DNA of 64,000 nt from DAIDKA01 sp035503515 (GCA_035503515.1 DATJTJ010000011.1:1-64000); one strand, 5' to 3'; counted from the first letter of the stretch, positions 33,091 through 41,779 are shown. Program-made: numbers and translations. The notes: generated by a model not told the origin, from the letters alone.

Positions 33091-33777
33091 ATGCGTACCT
33101 ACATCGTTGAAGACGACGCCGAGCTGCGCGGAGCGCTGGTCAACCTGCTGCGACAGAAGGGCTACCACGTGGAAGCCAGCGGCCGCGGCCGCGAAGCGCA
33201 GGAAGTACTGCTGCTCAACGACTTTGACTTGGCGATAGTGGACATCGGCCTGCCCGACATGGACGGCCTGACCCTGATCCGCACCCTGCGGCGCCACCAG
33301 CGGGGCCTGCCGATCCTGGTGCTCACGGCGCTCGATGCGGTCGATAACCGGGTGACCGGCCTCGACGCCGGCGCCGACGATTACCTGGTCAAGCCCTTCG
33401 TCATGGCGGAACTCGAGGCCCGGGCCCGGGCCCTGGTGCGCCGCCATCGGGCCGATCGCGCCCAGTCGATCAGGATCGGGCCGCTGGAGCTGACCATGGG
33501 GCAGCCGCGGATCATGCTCTCCGGCACGCCCGTGGACCTGACGGCGCGCGAGTTCACGCTGCTGGAGCTGCTGGCGCAGCGCGCCGGGCGGGTGGTGAAG
33601 AAGGACCAGATCGCCAGCAGCCTGGCGCCCTCGGGCGAGGCGCTGTCGGATACCGCCATCGAGGTGGCCATCCACCGCCTGCGGCGGCGGCTCGAGCCCT
33701 TCGACCTCAAGGTCCAGACCATCCGGGGCTTCGGATACCTGCTGGAGGCGAAGGCGGAACAGGAAACCGATGCCTGA
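33091..33777 (+). CDS. OmpR/PhoB-family response regulator
   Basis: A 228-residue two-domain regulator. The receiver begins MRTYIVEDDAELR, with the phosphorylation site AIVDIGLPDMDG (Asp near residue 51) and KPF near residue 101. A winged-helix DNA-binding domain follows (LTAREFTLLELLAQRAGRVVKKDQI, then TAIEVAIHRLRRRLEP and VQTIRGFGYLL). It matches the QseB/TctD/PmrA group. The kinase gene begins 8 nt before this gene's stop, so they are a translationally coupled pair. It probably controls an envelope or organic-acid response; no target operator is identified. Confidence 0.93.
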   Translation: MRTYIVEDDAELRGALVNLLRQKGYHVEASGRGREAQEVLLLNDFDLAIVDIGLPDMDGLTLIRTLRRHQRGLPILVLTALDAVDNRVTGLDAGADDYLVKPFVMAELEARARALVRRHRADRAQSIRIGPLELTMGQPRIMLSGTPVDLTAREFTLLELLAQRAGRVVKKDQIASSLAPSGEALSDTAIEVAIHRLRRRLEPFDLKVQTIRGFGYLLEAKAEQETDA

Positions 33778-35140
33778 ACGTTCGCTGCGGTCCGGCCTGA
33801 CGCTGCGCGTCCTGGCCGTTGCACTGCTGCTGCTGGTTCTGGACGGTATCTACTGCTACGCGCTGTCCGCGCATTTCGCCAACCTCGCCTACGATCGCTG
33901 GCTGATCGACGACGCCGGCTCGCTTGCCCAGGCGCTGAGCGTGGAGAACGGTCGCGCGAGCGTGGTGCTGCCGCGCGTGGCGCTGGCCATCTTCAAGTTC
34001 GACGACTACGACCAGACCTACTACCGCGTCAGCACGGCGCAGGGCCGGGTGCTCGCCAATGACGGCGCCCTGCCCGATGTCGCGCCGGGGCGCGGCGGCA
34101 AACCGCTGCTGACCTCGATGACCATCGATGGCATGCCGATGCGCATCGTCGCCACCGAGGTGCGGCTGCCCGGCTCCACGGATATCGTGCACCTGGTGGT
34201 CGGCGAGACGGTCAACAAGCGGGCGACGCTGCTGTCGGAAATCCTATTGGAGATGGCACTGCCGCAGCTGGGACTGTTGCTGGGCGCGCTGCTGTTCGTG
34301 CGCTTCGCGGTCGATCGGGGCCTGCGGCCCCTGACCCTGCTGTCGGCGGCCATCGAGGCCCGCGGCCATGACCTGCTCACGCCCGTGTCCGAGGAAGGGC
34401 TGCCCTGGGAAGCACGCATCCTCGTCAGCCGCATCAACGACCTGCTGGGGCGGCTCGACCAGACCATCACCGCCCAGCGGCGCTTCGTCGCCGACGCCGC
34501 GCACCAGCTGCGCACACCGCTCGCCGCCGTGTCGCTGCATGCCGAACGCGCCCAGCGCAGCAGCGATGCCGAATCGCGCGACCAGGCCCTGCGCAGCCTC
34601 CAGACCTCGATCGTGCGCGCCGCGCGGGTCACCCAGCAGCTGCTGGCCCTCGCCCGCTCCGGGCCGGAGGCGGCCGTCACCCGCACGCTCTCGCGGCTGG
34701 ACCTGACGGCACTGGCGCGCACGGCCGGCGAGAACTGGATCGGCCCGGCGCTCGCCCGCAGCATCGACTTCGGCTTCGTCGCACCCGAGCATCCGGTCTA
34801 CATCCAGGGTCATGCCGGCCTGCTCGAGGAACTGCTCAACAACCTCATCGACAATGCGCTGCGCTACTGTCCGCAGGGAGCGAGCGTCACGGTGACCGTC
34901 TCGGGCAGCGCCTTTCCGGAACTGTCCGTGACCGACGATGGCCCGGGAGTGGCCGAGTCCGAACGCGAGCGCATTTTCGAGCGCTTCCATCGGGGCGCGA
35001 CCGAGGACGCCGAGGGCTGCGGCCTGGGACTTGCCATCGTGCGTGAAATCGCGACCGTCCACGGCGCCACCGTCAAGGCCCGACCCGGCCGGGACGGTCG
35101 CGGCACGAGCTTCGTGGTCAAGTTCCCGCGCGCGGCCTGA
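33770..35140 (+). CDS. Sensor histidine kinase (partner of the OmpR-type regulator)
   Basis: A 456-residue membrane kinase. A first TM helix lies at about 10-30, then a roughly 120-residue periplasmic domain resembling the 2CSK_N/TctE sensor (SLAQALSVENGR, TYYRVSTAQGRVLAN), a second helix at about 160-185 and a HAMP-like linker. The H-box is DAAHQLRTPLAAVSLHAE (His near residue 245), the N-box NNLIDNALRY, G1 DDGPG and G2 GCGLGLAI. It phosphorylates the regulator encoded just upstream. TctE-like sensors respond to tricarboxylates in some bacteria; the ligand here is unknown. Confidence 0.92.
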   Translation: MPERSLRSGLTLRVLAVALLLLVLDGIYCYALSAHFANLAYDRWLIDDAGSLAQALSVENGRASVVLPRVALAIFKFDDYDQTYYRVSTAQGRVLANDGALPDVAPGRGGKPLLTSMTIDGMPMRIVATEVRLPGSTDIVHLVVGETVNKRATLLSEILLEMALPQLGLLLGALLFVRFAVDRGLRPLTLLSAAIEARGHDLLTPVSEEGLPWEARILVSRINDLLGRLDQTITAQRRFVADAAHQLRTPLAAVSLHAERAQRSSDAESRDQALRSLQTSIVRAARVTQQLLALARSGPEAAVTRTLSRLDLTALARTAGENWIGPALARSIDFGFVAPEHPVYIQGHAGLLEELLNNLIDNALRYCPQGASVTVTVSGSAFPELSVTDDGPGVAESERERIFERFHRGATEDAEGCGLGLAIVREIATVHGATVKARPGRDGRGTSFVVKFPRAA

Positions 35141-35183
35141 ATCTTGCTGTCGTTATCCGGTTCACTGCGGAGCACGGCAACGT

Positions 35184-36413
35184 ATGACGCCGAAGGATTC
35201 CCCGACCCCCGACCGCGAACTGCAGGCCCGCCTGCGCACCGTGCTGGCCGAACGCGATCAGCTGGAAATGCTGCTGCGTGAGCGTGAGCGCGACCGTAAG
35301 GAGTTCTTCGCCACCCTCGCCCATGAGATGCGCAATCCGCTCGCCGCGATGAGCAGCGCCATCCACGTGCTGCGCATCGCCGATACCGACCAGGCCACCG
35401 CCAGCGCCGCGCGCGGCATGCTCGAACGCCAGCTCGCGCAGCTGGTGCGGCTGATCGACGACCTGGCGGACGTGGCGCACATCGCGCAGGAGCGCCTGGA
35501 ACTCGTTCGCGAACGGGTGAACCTGCGGGTGCTCATCCAGCGGGCCATCGAGTCCAATCGCGCGATGCTCGAAAGCCGTCAGCAGCATCTGAAACTGGAT
35601 CTGCCCTCGGACCCCGTGTGGCTGTACGTCGACAGCCGCCGCATCGTGCAGGTATTCGCCAGCATCATCAACAACAGTTCCAAGTTCAGCGATCCGGGCA
35701 GCGACATCAACATCCACGCCGCGCGCGAACAGCAGCAGCTGGTCGTGACCATCAGCGATGAGGGGGTCGGGATTTCCGAGGACATCCTGCCGCAGGTGTT
35801 CGACATGTTCACCCGCAACGGTCACTGCAGCCGCAGCAGCCAGGGCGGACTTGGCGTCGGCATGACGCTCGCGAAACGCCTGGTCGAACTGCATGGCGGA
35901 CGGATCGGCGCCCACAGTGCGGGTCCGGGACAGGGCAGCAGCTTCGTCGTGAGGCTGAACATGCTGAACGTGCCGCCGCTGCGCGCGGTGCCCCTGGTCG
36001 CAGAGCCCGTGGTGGCCAATGCGGGGCGCATGAAAGCCCGCGTGCTGATCGTGGATGACAACCGCGATGGCGCGCAGGGGCTGGCGCTGATGCTCGACAT
36101 GGAAGGTCACGAAGTGCGCACCGCGGCCGATGGCCTGGAGGCGCTGGAGATCGCCGAGGAGTTCCAGCCCCATGTGGTGCTGCTGGACATCGGCATGCCG
36201 GGCATCGACGGCTACGAGACGGCCCGCCGCCTCAGGATGCGCCCCTGGGCCCAATCGACACTGCTGTGTGCGCAGACGGGGTGGGGTCAGGAGGATGACA
36301 AGCGCCGTGCCCGCACCGCGGGCTTCGACCGCCACCTGGTCAAGCCTATCGATCCCGAGGAAATCAGCCGCATCGTTTCGGAGGTCTGCCAGCAGACCTC
36401 CCGGACCGGGTGA
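35184..36413 (+). CDS. Soluble hybrid histidine kinase (HisKA-HATPase-receiver)
   Basis: A 409-residue kinase without membrane segments. A short coiled coil (about 10-35; ELQARLRTVLAERDQLEMLLRERERDR in segments) precedes HisKA with LAHEMRNPLAAMSSA (His near residue 47), an HATPase domain (NNSSKFSD; DEGVGI; GGLGVGMTLAKRLVELHGG) and a C-terminal receiver domain (about 290-400; VLIVDDNRDGAQGLALML, phosphorylation Asp in VVLLDIGMPGIDGYE, KP in HLVKPIDPEE). No sensor domain is visible, so it probably acts with a partner receptor or chemotaxis-like protein. ATG 35184 starts 44 nt after the kinase gene. The Lys of the receiver is present, so it should accept phosphate. Confidence 0.9.
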   Translation: MTPKDSPTPDRELQARLRTVLAERDQLEMLLRERERDRKEFFATLAHEMRNPLAAMSSAIHVLRIADTDQATASAARGMLERQLAQLVRLIDDLADVAHIAQERLELVRERVNLRVLIQRAIESNRAMLESRQQHLKLDLPSDPVWLYVDSRRIVQVFASIINNSSKFSDPGSDINIHAAREQQQLVVTISDEGVGISEDILPQVFDMFTRNGHCSRSSQGGLGVGMTLAKRLVELHGGRIGAHSAGPGQGSSFVVRLNMLNVPPLRAVPLVAEPVVANAGRMKARVLIVDDNRDGAQGLALMLDMEGHEVRTAADGLEALEIAEEFQPHVVLLDIGMPGIDGYETARRLRMRPWAQSTLLCAQTGWGQEDDKRRARTAGFDRHLVKPIDPEEISRIVSEVCQQTSRTG

Positions 36414-36440
36414 CCCCGGTCCGAGTGCAAGTTCTGCATC

Positions 36441-36465
36441 CGGCGCGTAAAGTTTTCACGCGCCG
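36441..36465. terminator. GC-rich stem-loop between the convergent hybrid kinase and KGG-protein genes
   Basis: CGGCGCGT (36441-36448) and ACGCGCCG (36458-36465) are exact mirror images with a 9-nt loop. The hairpin lies between two convergent stops (36413 and 36483), the usual position for a shared terminator, but neither side has a clear uridine run, so rho-independent termination is only possible. Confidence 0.4.
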
Positions 36466-36482
36466 CCGCAATAATCCAAAGG

Positions 36483-36905
36483 TTAACTGACCGAGCCGGG
36501 ACGGCGATTCAGGCTGCCCATGTCGCCCTGATGGGCCTCGTGGCTGCCCTCGGTGTCGTGCGGCAGGCTGCTGTGGCTGGCCTGGCCGCCCTTGCGTCCG
36601 GCTTCGGCCGCCAGTCCCGGATTCTGCGAGAAGCTGCGCTTCTCGTCCGGCACGCTCTGTCCGCCCTTACGGCCCGCCTGCGCCGCGAGTTCGCGGTTCT
36701 GCGAGAAACTGCGCTTCTCACCCGGGACGCTCTGTCCGCCTTTGCGGCCCGCCTGCGCGGCGAGGTCACGGTTCTGCGAAAAACTGCGCTTGGAATCCGG
36801 GACCGCCTTGCCACCCATGCTGGCTATCTGACGCTGCCGTTCCTGATTCATCGACGCGAACCCGCGGTTGGAGGTTCGACCTTCTGCACCTCGTGCTTGT
36901 GCCAT
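36483..36905 (-). CDS. KGG-repeat (Con-10-like) stress protein
   Basis: A 140-residue hydrophilic, probably disordered protein. Residues about 39-113 are three near-identical 25-residue repeats of the form KRSFSQNRDLAAQAGRKGGQ followed by a short SVP linker, each with the KGG motif that defines this family. An N-terminal segment (TSNRGFASMNQERQRQIASMGGKA) carries a shortened fourth copy. KGG/Con-10 proteins are related to desiccation and general stress in bacteria and fungi. The ribosome site is GGAGATCC. The upstream region holds a GTCTTACAA inverted repeat, so it may be under a stress regulator. Confidence 0.82.
   Translation of the reverse strand: MAQARGAEGRTSNRGFASMNQERQRQIASMGGKAVPDSKRSFSQNRDLAAQAGRKGGQSVPGEKRSFSQNRELAAQAGRKGGQSVPDEKRSFSQNPGLAAEAGRKGGQASHSSLPHDTEGSHEAHQGDMGSLNRRPGSVS
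36567..36791 (-). repeat. Three tandem 75-nt repeats in the KGG-protein gene
   Basis: Coding repeats of 25 codons (one per KGG unit), clearly similar at both DNA and protein level, with small substitutions (RDLAAQ, RELAAQ, PGLAAE). Such tandem repeats can change copy number by slippage or recombination, so the repeat number may vary between strains. Confidence 0.75.
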
Positions 36906-36976
36906 TTCCGGATCTCCTTAGCTCTCACATCATGGAAGTCCCTAAGCGAGGACTGAAGCAAGACGCATGCCGCGGT

Positions 36977-37009
36977 GTCTTACAAACGGCCTTTTTTCCC
37001 TTGTAAGAC
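36977..37009. promoter_or_regulatory. GTCTTACAA / TTGTAAGAC inverted repeat upstream of the KGG gene
   Basis: GTCTTACAA (36977-36985) is mirrored exactly by TTGTAAGAC (37001-37009) with 15 nt between. It lies about 70-105 nt upstream of the KGG gene's start on the minus strand, within the 271-nt gap 36906-37176, which has no other feature I can support. A dyad of this size is a plausible binding site for a dimeric regulator; the resemblance to the CTGTAGG/CCTACAG elements at 9975-10036 is loose (TCYTACAR). Confidence 0.45.
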
Positions 37010-37176
37010 GATCGTCGACTCACTGCGTCCCATGTTTTTGAGGCACTTGGAAACTGCGCAGGTTCAAAAAAATCATTCACCCCGGAATCGCGTCATCCTC
37101 CGCACCCGCGCATCACTTCCCGAAGAATGAACTTGCCGTAACCCGTAATGATTAATCCAGGTTAAGACGCGCGATT

Positions 37177-38220
37177 TCACGGCGTCACTCGATTGATGAC
37201 GACATCGACGGCGCCGGTCGCATTGACATGGTACGCCACCGCTCCGAACGGATCACCGCTGCGCGCGATGGGACCCCCCGACCCGGAGAGACGCGCGACG
37301 ATCTCCACGTCCTGTCCGACCTGCATGCCGTGACCTGCGAGCATGGCATCCGCCGACGACAGTTCCACCGTCTGCGGAAAATGCGCTTCGAGCCGTTTCA
37401 CCGCAAGCGGCGGCCCCCCCGCGCGCGGGTCGCGCACGAACACGAACAGGGGCGCATGCTCCTTGTCCCCAAGCTTGAACTTGGGCGCAACCGTAATATG
37501 GACGCGGACACGGGCCGTTTCGCCGCTGCCGGCCGCCTGCGCCGCCGGGGTCGTCTCTGCGGCCGCGGCCGGGGCGGCTTTCCCCAAGGCCTGGTCGATG
37601 GCGTTGATCTGCTGCTGGATGATGGGCCGCACGTTGTCGGGCGGGTTCTCGGCCAGCAAGGCGACGAAGCGCTGGCGCGCCAGCGGCAGGTCCTTGCGCT
37701 GGATGGCGGCGGCAGCGCCGTAGAACAGCGCCTTGGGGGATGCGGGCGCCAGCGTCAGCGCCTTTTCCACCAGCCGGCCGGCGCGTCCCGCGAGCTGGGT
37801 ATCGTCCTGCGAGATCAGCGCCTCGGCGAGCCCCAGCAGCGCATCCACGTTCTCGCCCTTGGCGAGCTCATTGGCGCGTTCGTAGGCGCGCACCGCGAGC
37901 GGCGTTTCCTGCAGCACGCTGTAGGAGCGGCCCAACAGCAGCCAGCCGTTGAGGTCATCGGGGTTGCGCGCCAGGCGCCTTGCCAGGGTGGCCACCATGG
38001 ACTGCGGCGAACCGTCGGCCGCCTCAGCCGGCGGATGCGACCAGTTCCAGTTGCTGAACGTGCCGTAGAGCGCGCCGGTGCCCAGCAGCAGCACGGCGAG
38101 CACGGCCATGGCCGTCCAGGGTGTCTGCGGTGCGGCGCGCCTGCGGGACAGCAGCGGCACGGCGATCACGGCGGTGGCCGCAAGCACCATCGCGGCGGCG
38201 ATGACAATGAAGGTGATCAT
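37177..38220 (-). CDS. ccmI: c-type cytochrome biogenesis TPR protein CcmI
   Basis: A 347-residue protein with two N-terminal membrane helices (about 3-25 and 38-55), a TPR region (about 70-190; ARNPDDLNGWLLLGRSYSVLQETPLAVRAYERA) and a C-terminal domain (about 230-347) ending in the CcmI closing strands (FGAVAYHVNATGAVDVVINRV). It acts as an apocytochrome c chaperone, holding the protein for CcmH and CcmF. Overlaps ccmH by 4 nt (ATGA). Last gene of the nine-gene operon. Confidence 0.92.
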   Translation of the reverse strand: MITFIVIAAAMVLAATAVIAVPLLSRRRAAPQTPWTAMAVLAVLLLGTGALYGTFSNWNWSHPPAEAADGSPQSMVATLARRLARNPDDLNGWLLLGRSYSVLQETPLAVRAYERANELAKGENVDALLGLAEALISQDDTQLAGRAGRLVEKALTLAPASPKALFYGAAAAIQRKDLPLARQRFVALLAENPPDNVRPIIQQQINAIDQALGKAAPAAAAETTPAAQAAGSGETARVRVHITVAPKFKLGDKEHAPLFVFVRDPRAGGPPLAVKRLEAHFPQTVELSSADAMLAGHGMQVGQDVEIVARLSGSGGPIARSGDPFGAVAYHVNATGAVDVVINRVTP

Positions 38221-38663
38221 GAATTCAGCGCATCCACATCCGCGTCATCTTCGTTCACCAGCGCCGCCCGCTGGCGCACGATGCGCACCGCGACGATGGC
38301 GCCGATCAGCAGCAGCACCAGCGGCAGACCCCACAGCCAGGCATTGCGCCAGGAGTACTCCGGCCGGAACAGGATGAACTCGCTGTAGCGGGACACCAGG
38401 TAGTCCTTGATCTGCCGATCCGACTTGCCGGCGGCCAGCATTCCCCGGATCTGGCGGCGCACGTCCGCCGCGATCGGGGCGTCCGAGTCGGCGAGCGAAT
38501 TGTTCTCGCACTGCACGCACCGCAGTTCGTGGATCAGCCCCTCGTAGCGGGCCTGTAGGACAGGATCCGACAGCGTCGCCGCATCCACCGCCCAGGCCGG
38601 ATGAACCGCGGCCACCAGCAGCAACGTCAGCACCAGGCCGGCGGCGGCAGCGACGGCTCTCAT
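38217..38663 (-). CDS. ccmH: Cytochrome c maturation thiol protein CcmH (CcmL)
   Basis: A 148-residue protein with a signal peptide (1-26), the redox motif LRCVQC (about 48-53) that reduces the apocytochrome CxxC, and a C-terminal membrane helix (about 105-128; WLWGLPLVLLLIGAIVAV). This is the short, single-domain CcmH, with the TPR part separate as CcmI. Overlaps ccmG and ccmI by 4 nt on both sides, so translation is coupled. Confidence 0.93.
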   Translation of the reverse strand: MRAVAAAAGLVLTLLLVAAVHPAWAVDAATLSDPVLQARYEGLIHELRCVQCENNSLADSDAPIAADVRRQIRGMLAAGKSDRQIKDYLVSRYSEFILFRPEYSWRNAWLWGLPLVLLLIGAIVAVRIVRQRAALVNEDDADVDALNS

Positions 38664-39220
38664 GAGCCGCTCCCGGCCGCGGCCGGCACGGTGGACTGCG
38701 GCGGCAGGCGCGCCAGGAACTCCCGCTTCCAGGACTGCGCGGTGATCACGCCCGGTTCCTTGTAGACGATCACCCCTTCGGGGTTCACCAGGAAGGACTC
38801 CGGGGCCGCGGCGACGCCGAGATTGATGGCGGTGTCGCCGGCCTTGTCGGTCACCACCTGCGCATAGGGATTGCCGAGCTGCGCCAGCCAGGAGAGTGCA
38901 TCGGAGTTCTCATCCTTCCAGTCGACGCCGATGATCTGCACGCGCGCGTCGCGCTGTGCCGCGAGCAGCACCGGATGTTCCGCGCGGCAGGCATAGCACC
39001 AGGTACCCCAGAAGTTGAGCACGTACCACTGGCCGCGCAGCTGCTGCGCGCTCAGGGAGCGGTTCGGATCGTTGAGCAGCGGCAGCGACCAGTCGGGGAT
39101 CCGGTGGCCCACCAGCGGTGACTGCAGCACGCCCACGGTCCGTGAATCCTTCAGGCCCACGATCAGCACCACCACCAGCGCGGCGAAGACACCCAGCGGA
39201 ATCAGGAATCGCGGCTTCAA
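38660..39220 (-). CDS. ccmG: Thiol:disulfide interchange protein CcmG (DsbE)
   Basis: A 186-residue membrane-anchored thioredoxin-like protein: N-terminal helix (about 8-26; GVFAALVVVLIVGL), active site WGTWCYACRAEHP (CxxC near residue 80), and the CcmG/ResA-like insert with EPGVITAQSWK. It keeps the apocytochrome and CcmH reduced. The start is a TTG (39218-39220): the frame has no ATG here, a strong GGAGAGG lies 4 nt upstream, and the TTG overlaps the ccmF stop (TTGA). The longer upstream frame is in ccmF. Confidence 0.9.
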   Translation of the reverse strand: MKPRFLIPLGVFAALVVVLIVGLKDSRTVGVLQSPLVGHRIPDWSLPLLNDPNRSLSAQQLRGQWYVLNFWGTWCYACRAEHPVLLAAQRDARVQIIGVDWKDENSDALSWLAQLGNPYAQVVTDKAGDTAINLGVAAAPESFLVNPEGVIVYKEPGVITAQSWKREFLARLPPQSTVPAAAGSGS

Positions 39221-41175
39221 TGCGCCTCTCCGTGCGCCGTGCCGGGCACCGGCGCGCGTGCATCGGCGCGGGCCAGCCGGTAGCGCCGGTCCGACAGCGC
39301 CAGTGCGCCGCCCAGCGCCATGAACAGCGGTCCGAGCCACAGCAGTGTGATCAGGGGCCGGATCTGCGCCCGCAGGCTCCAGCGTCCCGCGCCCAGGTCA
39401 TCCCCCAGGGCGATGAAGAGGTCCGTGCCATGCAGGTTGTAGATGCCGGCGACCTTGCGCGACTGCTGCTGCACCCAGAAGTCGCGCACCTGGGGATACA
39501 GCGTGGTGATCACGCGCCCCTCGCGGCTGACCACGACCGTGGCCTGCGTGGCACTGTAGTTGGGACCTTCCAGGGCGCGGGTGCCGAGGAGCTTGAAGTC
39601 GTAGCCGCCCACCTCCGCGCTGCCCCCGGGCGCCAGGGCGATGTCCCGCTCGCTGGTATAGGACTCCACGCCCGTCAGGGCGATCACGGCCACGCCCAGA
39701 CCGATATGCGCCACCGTCATGCCCAGCACCGCGCGCGAGAGGCTGATGTGACGCCGCGCCCGATCGATCGGGTCCACGAGCGAGGACAGGATGATCCAGC
39801 CGCCGATGCCGAAACCGGTGATGGCCAGCGCATGATGTCCACCGAAGAAGCCGAAGACCGCCGCGGCACCGAGGACCACGGCCACCACCAGGGTCACCAG
39901 CAGCGGTTTCGCGGCCGCCTCGAGCCGGCCGCGCTTCCAGTTGGCATGGATGCCGAGCGAGAGCAGCAGCAGCAGCGGCACGATCGCCAGCAGGAAGGTG
40001 GGCCGGAAGTACGGCGCCCCCACCGACAGCGAGGTCTGGCCCATGGTATCGCCGATCAGCGGCGCGAGCGTGCCGCCGAGCACCGTCGCGGCGGCCACCA
40101 CCAGCAGGATGTTGTTGAACAGCAGGAAGCTCTCGCGCGACAGCAGGTCGAATCCCGCGTTCGACTTCAGCAGCGGTGCCCGCCAGGCATACAGCGTCAG
40201 CGCCCCGCCGATCACCAGGCCGAGGAACCCGAGGATGAACCGTCCGCGGGTCGGATCGGCGGCAAACGAATGCACCGAGACCAGCACCCCGGAACGGACC
40301 AGGAAGGTCCCCAGGAGACTGAGCGAGAACCCGAGGATCGCCAGCAGCAGCGTCCAGCTCTTGAACAGGCCGCGCTTTTCGGTAACCGCCAGCGAATGGA
40401 TCAGGGCCGTGGCCACCAGCCAGGGCATGAAGGAGGCGTTCTCGACCGGATCCCATTCCCAATAGCCGCCCCAGCCGAGGGTGTAGTAGGACCACCAGCT
40501 GCCCAGGGTGATGCCGCAGGTGAGAAAGGCCCAGGCGGCCGTCGTCCAGGGACGCGTCCAGCGCGCCCACAGCGGGTCCATGCGGCCCTCGAGCATGGCC
40601 GCGCAGGCGAAGGCGAAGGCCACGGCGAGGCCGACATACCCGGTGTACAGCACCGGCGGATGCATGGCGAGTCCCGGATCCTGCAGCAGCGGGTTCAGGT
40701 CCCGGCCGTCGGCGGCGGCGGGAATCAGGCGCTTGAAGGGATCCGAGGTCGCAAGCGTGAACAGCAGAAAGCCGAAGCTCAGCACGCCGAGCACGCCGAG
40801 CACCCGCGCCGCGAACGGCTCCGGCAGCCGCCGGATGACGATGGCCACGGCGAGCGTCCACACCGCCAGCAGGAAGATCCACAGCAGCAGCGAGCCCTCG
40901 TGCGCGCCCCACAGGGCCGCGATGCGGTACATCAGCGGCAGCGCGGAGTTGGAGTTCTCGGCGACGTAGAGCACCGAGAAATCGAAGTTGACGAAGGCAT
41001 ACACCAGGATGCCCACCGCGGTGGCGACCATGACGAACTGGCCGGCCACGGCCGAGGTGGTCGCGGCCATCCAGCGCTCGCGCCCGAGCGCAGGTCCCGC
41101 GATTCCGAAAAATCCCTGCAGCGCGGCGAGCATCATCGCCAGCACCAGCGCGAAATGACCCAGTTCCGGCAGCAT
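39217..41175 (-). CDS. ccmF: Haem lyase subunit CcmF
   Basis: A 652-residue polytopic membrane protein that carries out haem attachment to apocytochrome c together with CcmH and CcmI. The WWD haem-handling motif is GYWEWDPVENASFMPWL (about 235-250), and other marks are HEGSLLLWIF and MHPPVLYTGYVGLAVAFAF. Length is close to the family (about 650). It starts with ATG overlapping the ccmE stop by 1 nt (TGATG). The C-terminus shortly overlaps the ccmG TTG start. Confidence 0.95.
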   Translation of the reverse strand: MLPELGHFALVLAMMLAALQGFFGIAGPALGRERWMAATTSAVAGQFVMVATAVGILVYAFVNFDFSVLYVAENSNSALPLMYRIAALWGAHEGSLLLWIFLLAVWTLAVAIVIRRLPEPFAARVLGVLGVLSFGFLLFTLATSDPFKRLIPAAADGRDLNPLLQDPGLAMHPPVLYTGYVGLAVAFAFACAAMLEGRMDPLWARWTRPWTTAAWAFLTCGITLGSWWSYYTLGWGGYWEWDPVENASFMPWLVATALIHSLAVTEKRGLFKSWTLLLAILGFSLSLLGTFLVRSGVLVSVHSFAADPTRGRFILGFLGLVIGGALTLYAWRAPLLKSNAGFDLLSRESFLLFNNILLVVAAATVLGGTLAPLIGDTMGQTSLSVGAPYFRPTFLLAIVPLLLLLSLGIHANWKRGRLEAAAKPLLVTLVVAVVLGAAAVFGFFGGHHALAITGFGIGGWIILSSLVDPIDRARRHISLSRAVLGMTVAHIGLGVAVIALTGVESYTSERDIALAPGGSAEVGGYDFKLLGTRALEGPNYSATQATVVVSREGRVITTLYPQVRDFWVQQQSRKVAGIYNLHGTDLFIALGDDLGAGRWSLRAQIRPLITLLWLGPLFMALGGALALSDRRYRLARADARAPVPGTAHGEAH

Positions 41176-41618
41176 CAGCTTCCTCCCTGCACCGTCGGGG
41201 CCGGCGGCGCGGTTCCGGCGATCTTCGGCGGCATGTACTTCTCGTCGTGCTTGGCCAGCACCTCATCCGCCACGAACACGCCCCGGTCATTGAGATGGCC
41301 ATGGGCGATCACGCCCTGCCCCTCCCGGAACAGGTCCGGCAGCACACCCGTGTACGTGACCGGCACGTCGTGTTTGAAATCGGTCAGCACGAAGCGCACC
41401 TGCAGGCTGCCCGGCGCCCGCTGCACGCTGCCCTTGCTGACCATGCCTCCGAGCCGGAAGCTCTGATCGCCGTGCACGGCGCCGGCGGCCACCTGGGTCG
41501 GGATGAAGTAGAAGGTCACGTTCTGGCGGAAGGCCGAGAGGGCGAGCGCCGCGGCCACACCGACGCCCACGACGATGCCCAGCACCAGGTACAGACGCTT
41601 GCGACGTTGCGGAGTCAT
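41175..41618 (-). CDS. ccmE: Haem chaperone CcmE
   Basis: A 147-residue periplasmic haem chaperone with one N-terminal helix (about 9-30). The haem-linking histidine is in AKHDEKYMPP (near residue 125), and the OB-fold core has FRLGGMVSKGSV and GVLPDLFREGQGVIAHG. It receives haem from CcmCD and hands it to CcmF. The ATG overlaps the ccmD stop (ATGA) and its stop overlaps ccmF by 1 nt. Confidence 0.95.
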   Translation of the reverse strand: MTPQRRKRLYLVLGIVVGVGVAAALALSAFRQNVTFYFIPTQVAAGAVHGDQSFRLGGMVSKGSVQRAPGSLQVRFVLTDFKHDVPVTYTGVLPDLFREGQGVIAHGHLNDRGVFVADEVLAKHDEKYMPPKIAGTAPPAPTVQGGS

Positions 41619-41779
41619 CGCGTCTCCCCCTGCATCGCGATCCGCCGGCGTGCCTCGCTCTTGGCCCGCCGCAGCAGGCCGCGGGCCCAGATGATGTTCA
41701 GCACCACGGCGAGCGCGGTCACTCCGTACGCGGGCCACAGGAAGCGGGCGTAGCCGCCCATGGAGAGGAAATGACTCAC
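41615..41779 (-). CDS. ccmD: Haem exporter accessory protein CcmD
   Basis: A 54-residue, single-helix inner-membrane protein. It begins at a GTG (41777-41779) as VSHFLSMGGYARFLWPAYG, the usual CcmD start, with a hydrophobic stretch about residues 13-32 and a basic C-terminal tail rich in Arg. It stabilises CcmE with CcmC and helps release holo-CcmE. Overlaps ccmC by 4 nt (GTGA) and ccmE by 4 nt (ATGA). It is easily missed because of its small size and non-ATG start. Confidence 0.9.
   Translation of the reverse strand: MSHFLSMGGYARFLWPAYGVTALAVVLNIIWARGLLRRAKSEARRRIAMQGETR

Noticed and set aside
36906..37176. A small gene in the gap upstream of the KGG gene
   Set aside because: No start with a ribosome site and a sensible frame was found; the segment is lower in GC and holds a dyad, so a regulatory region is more likely.
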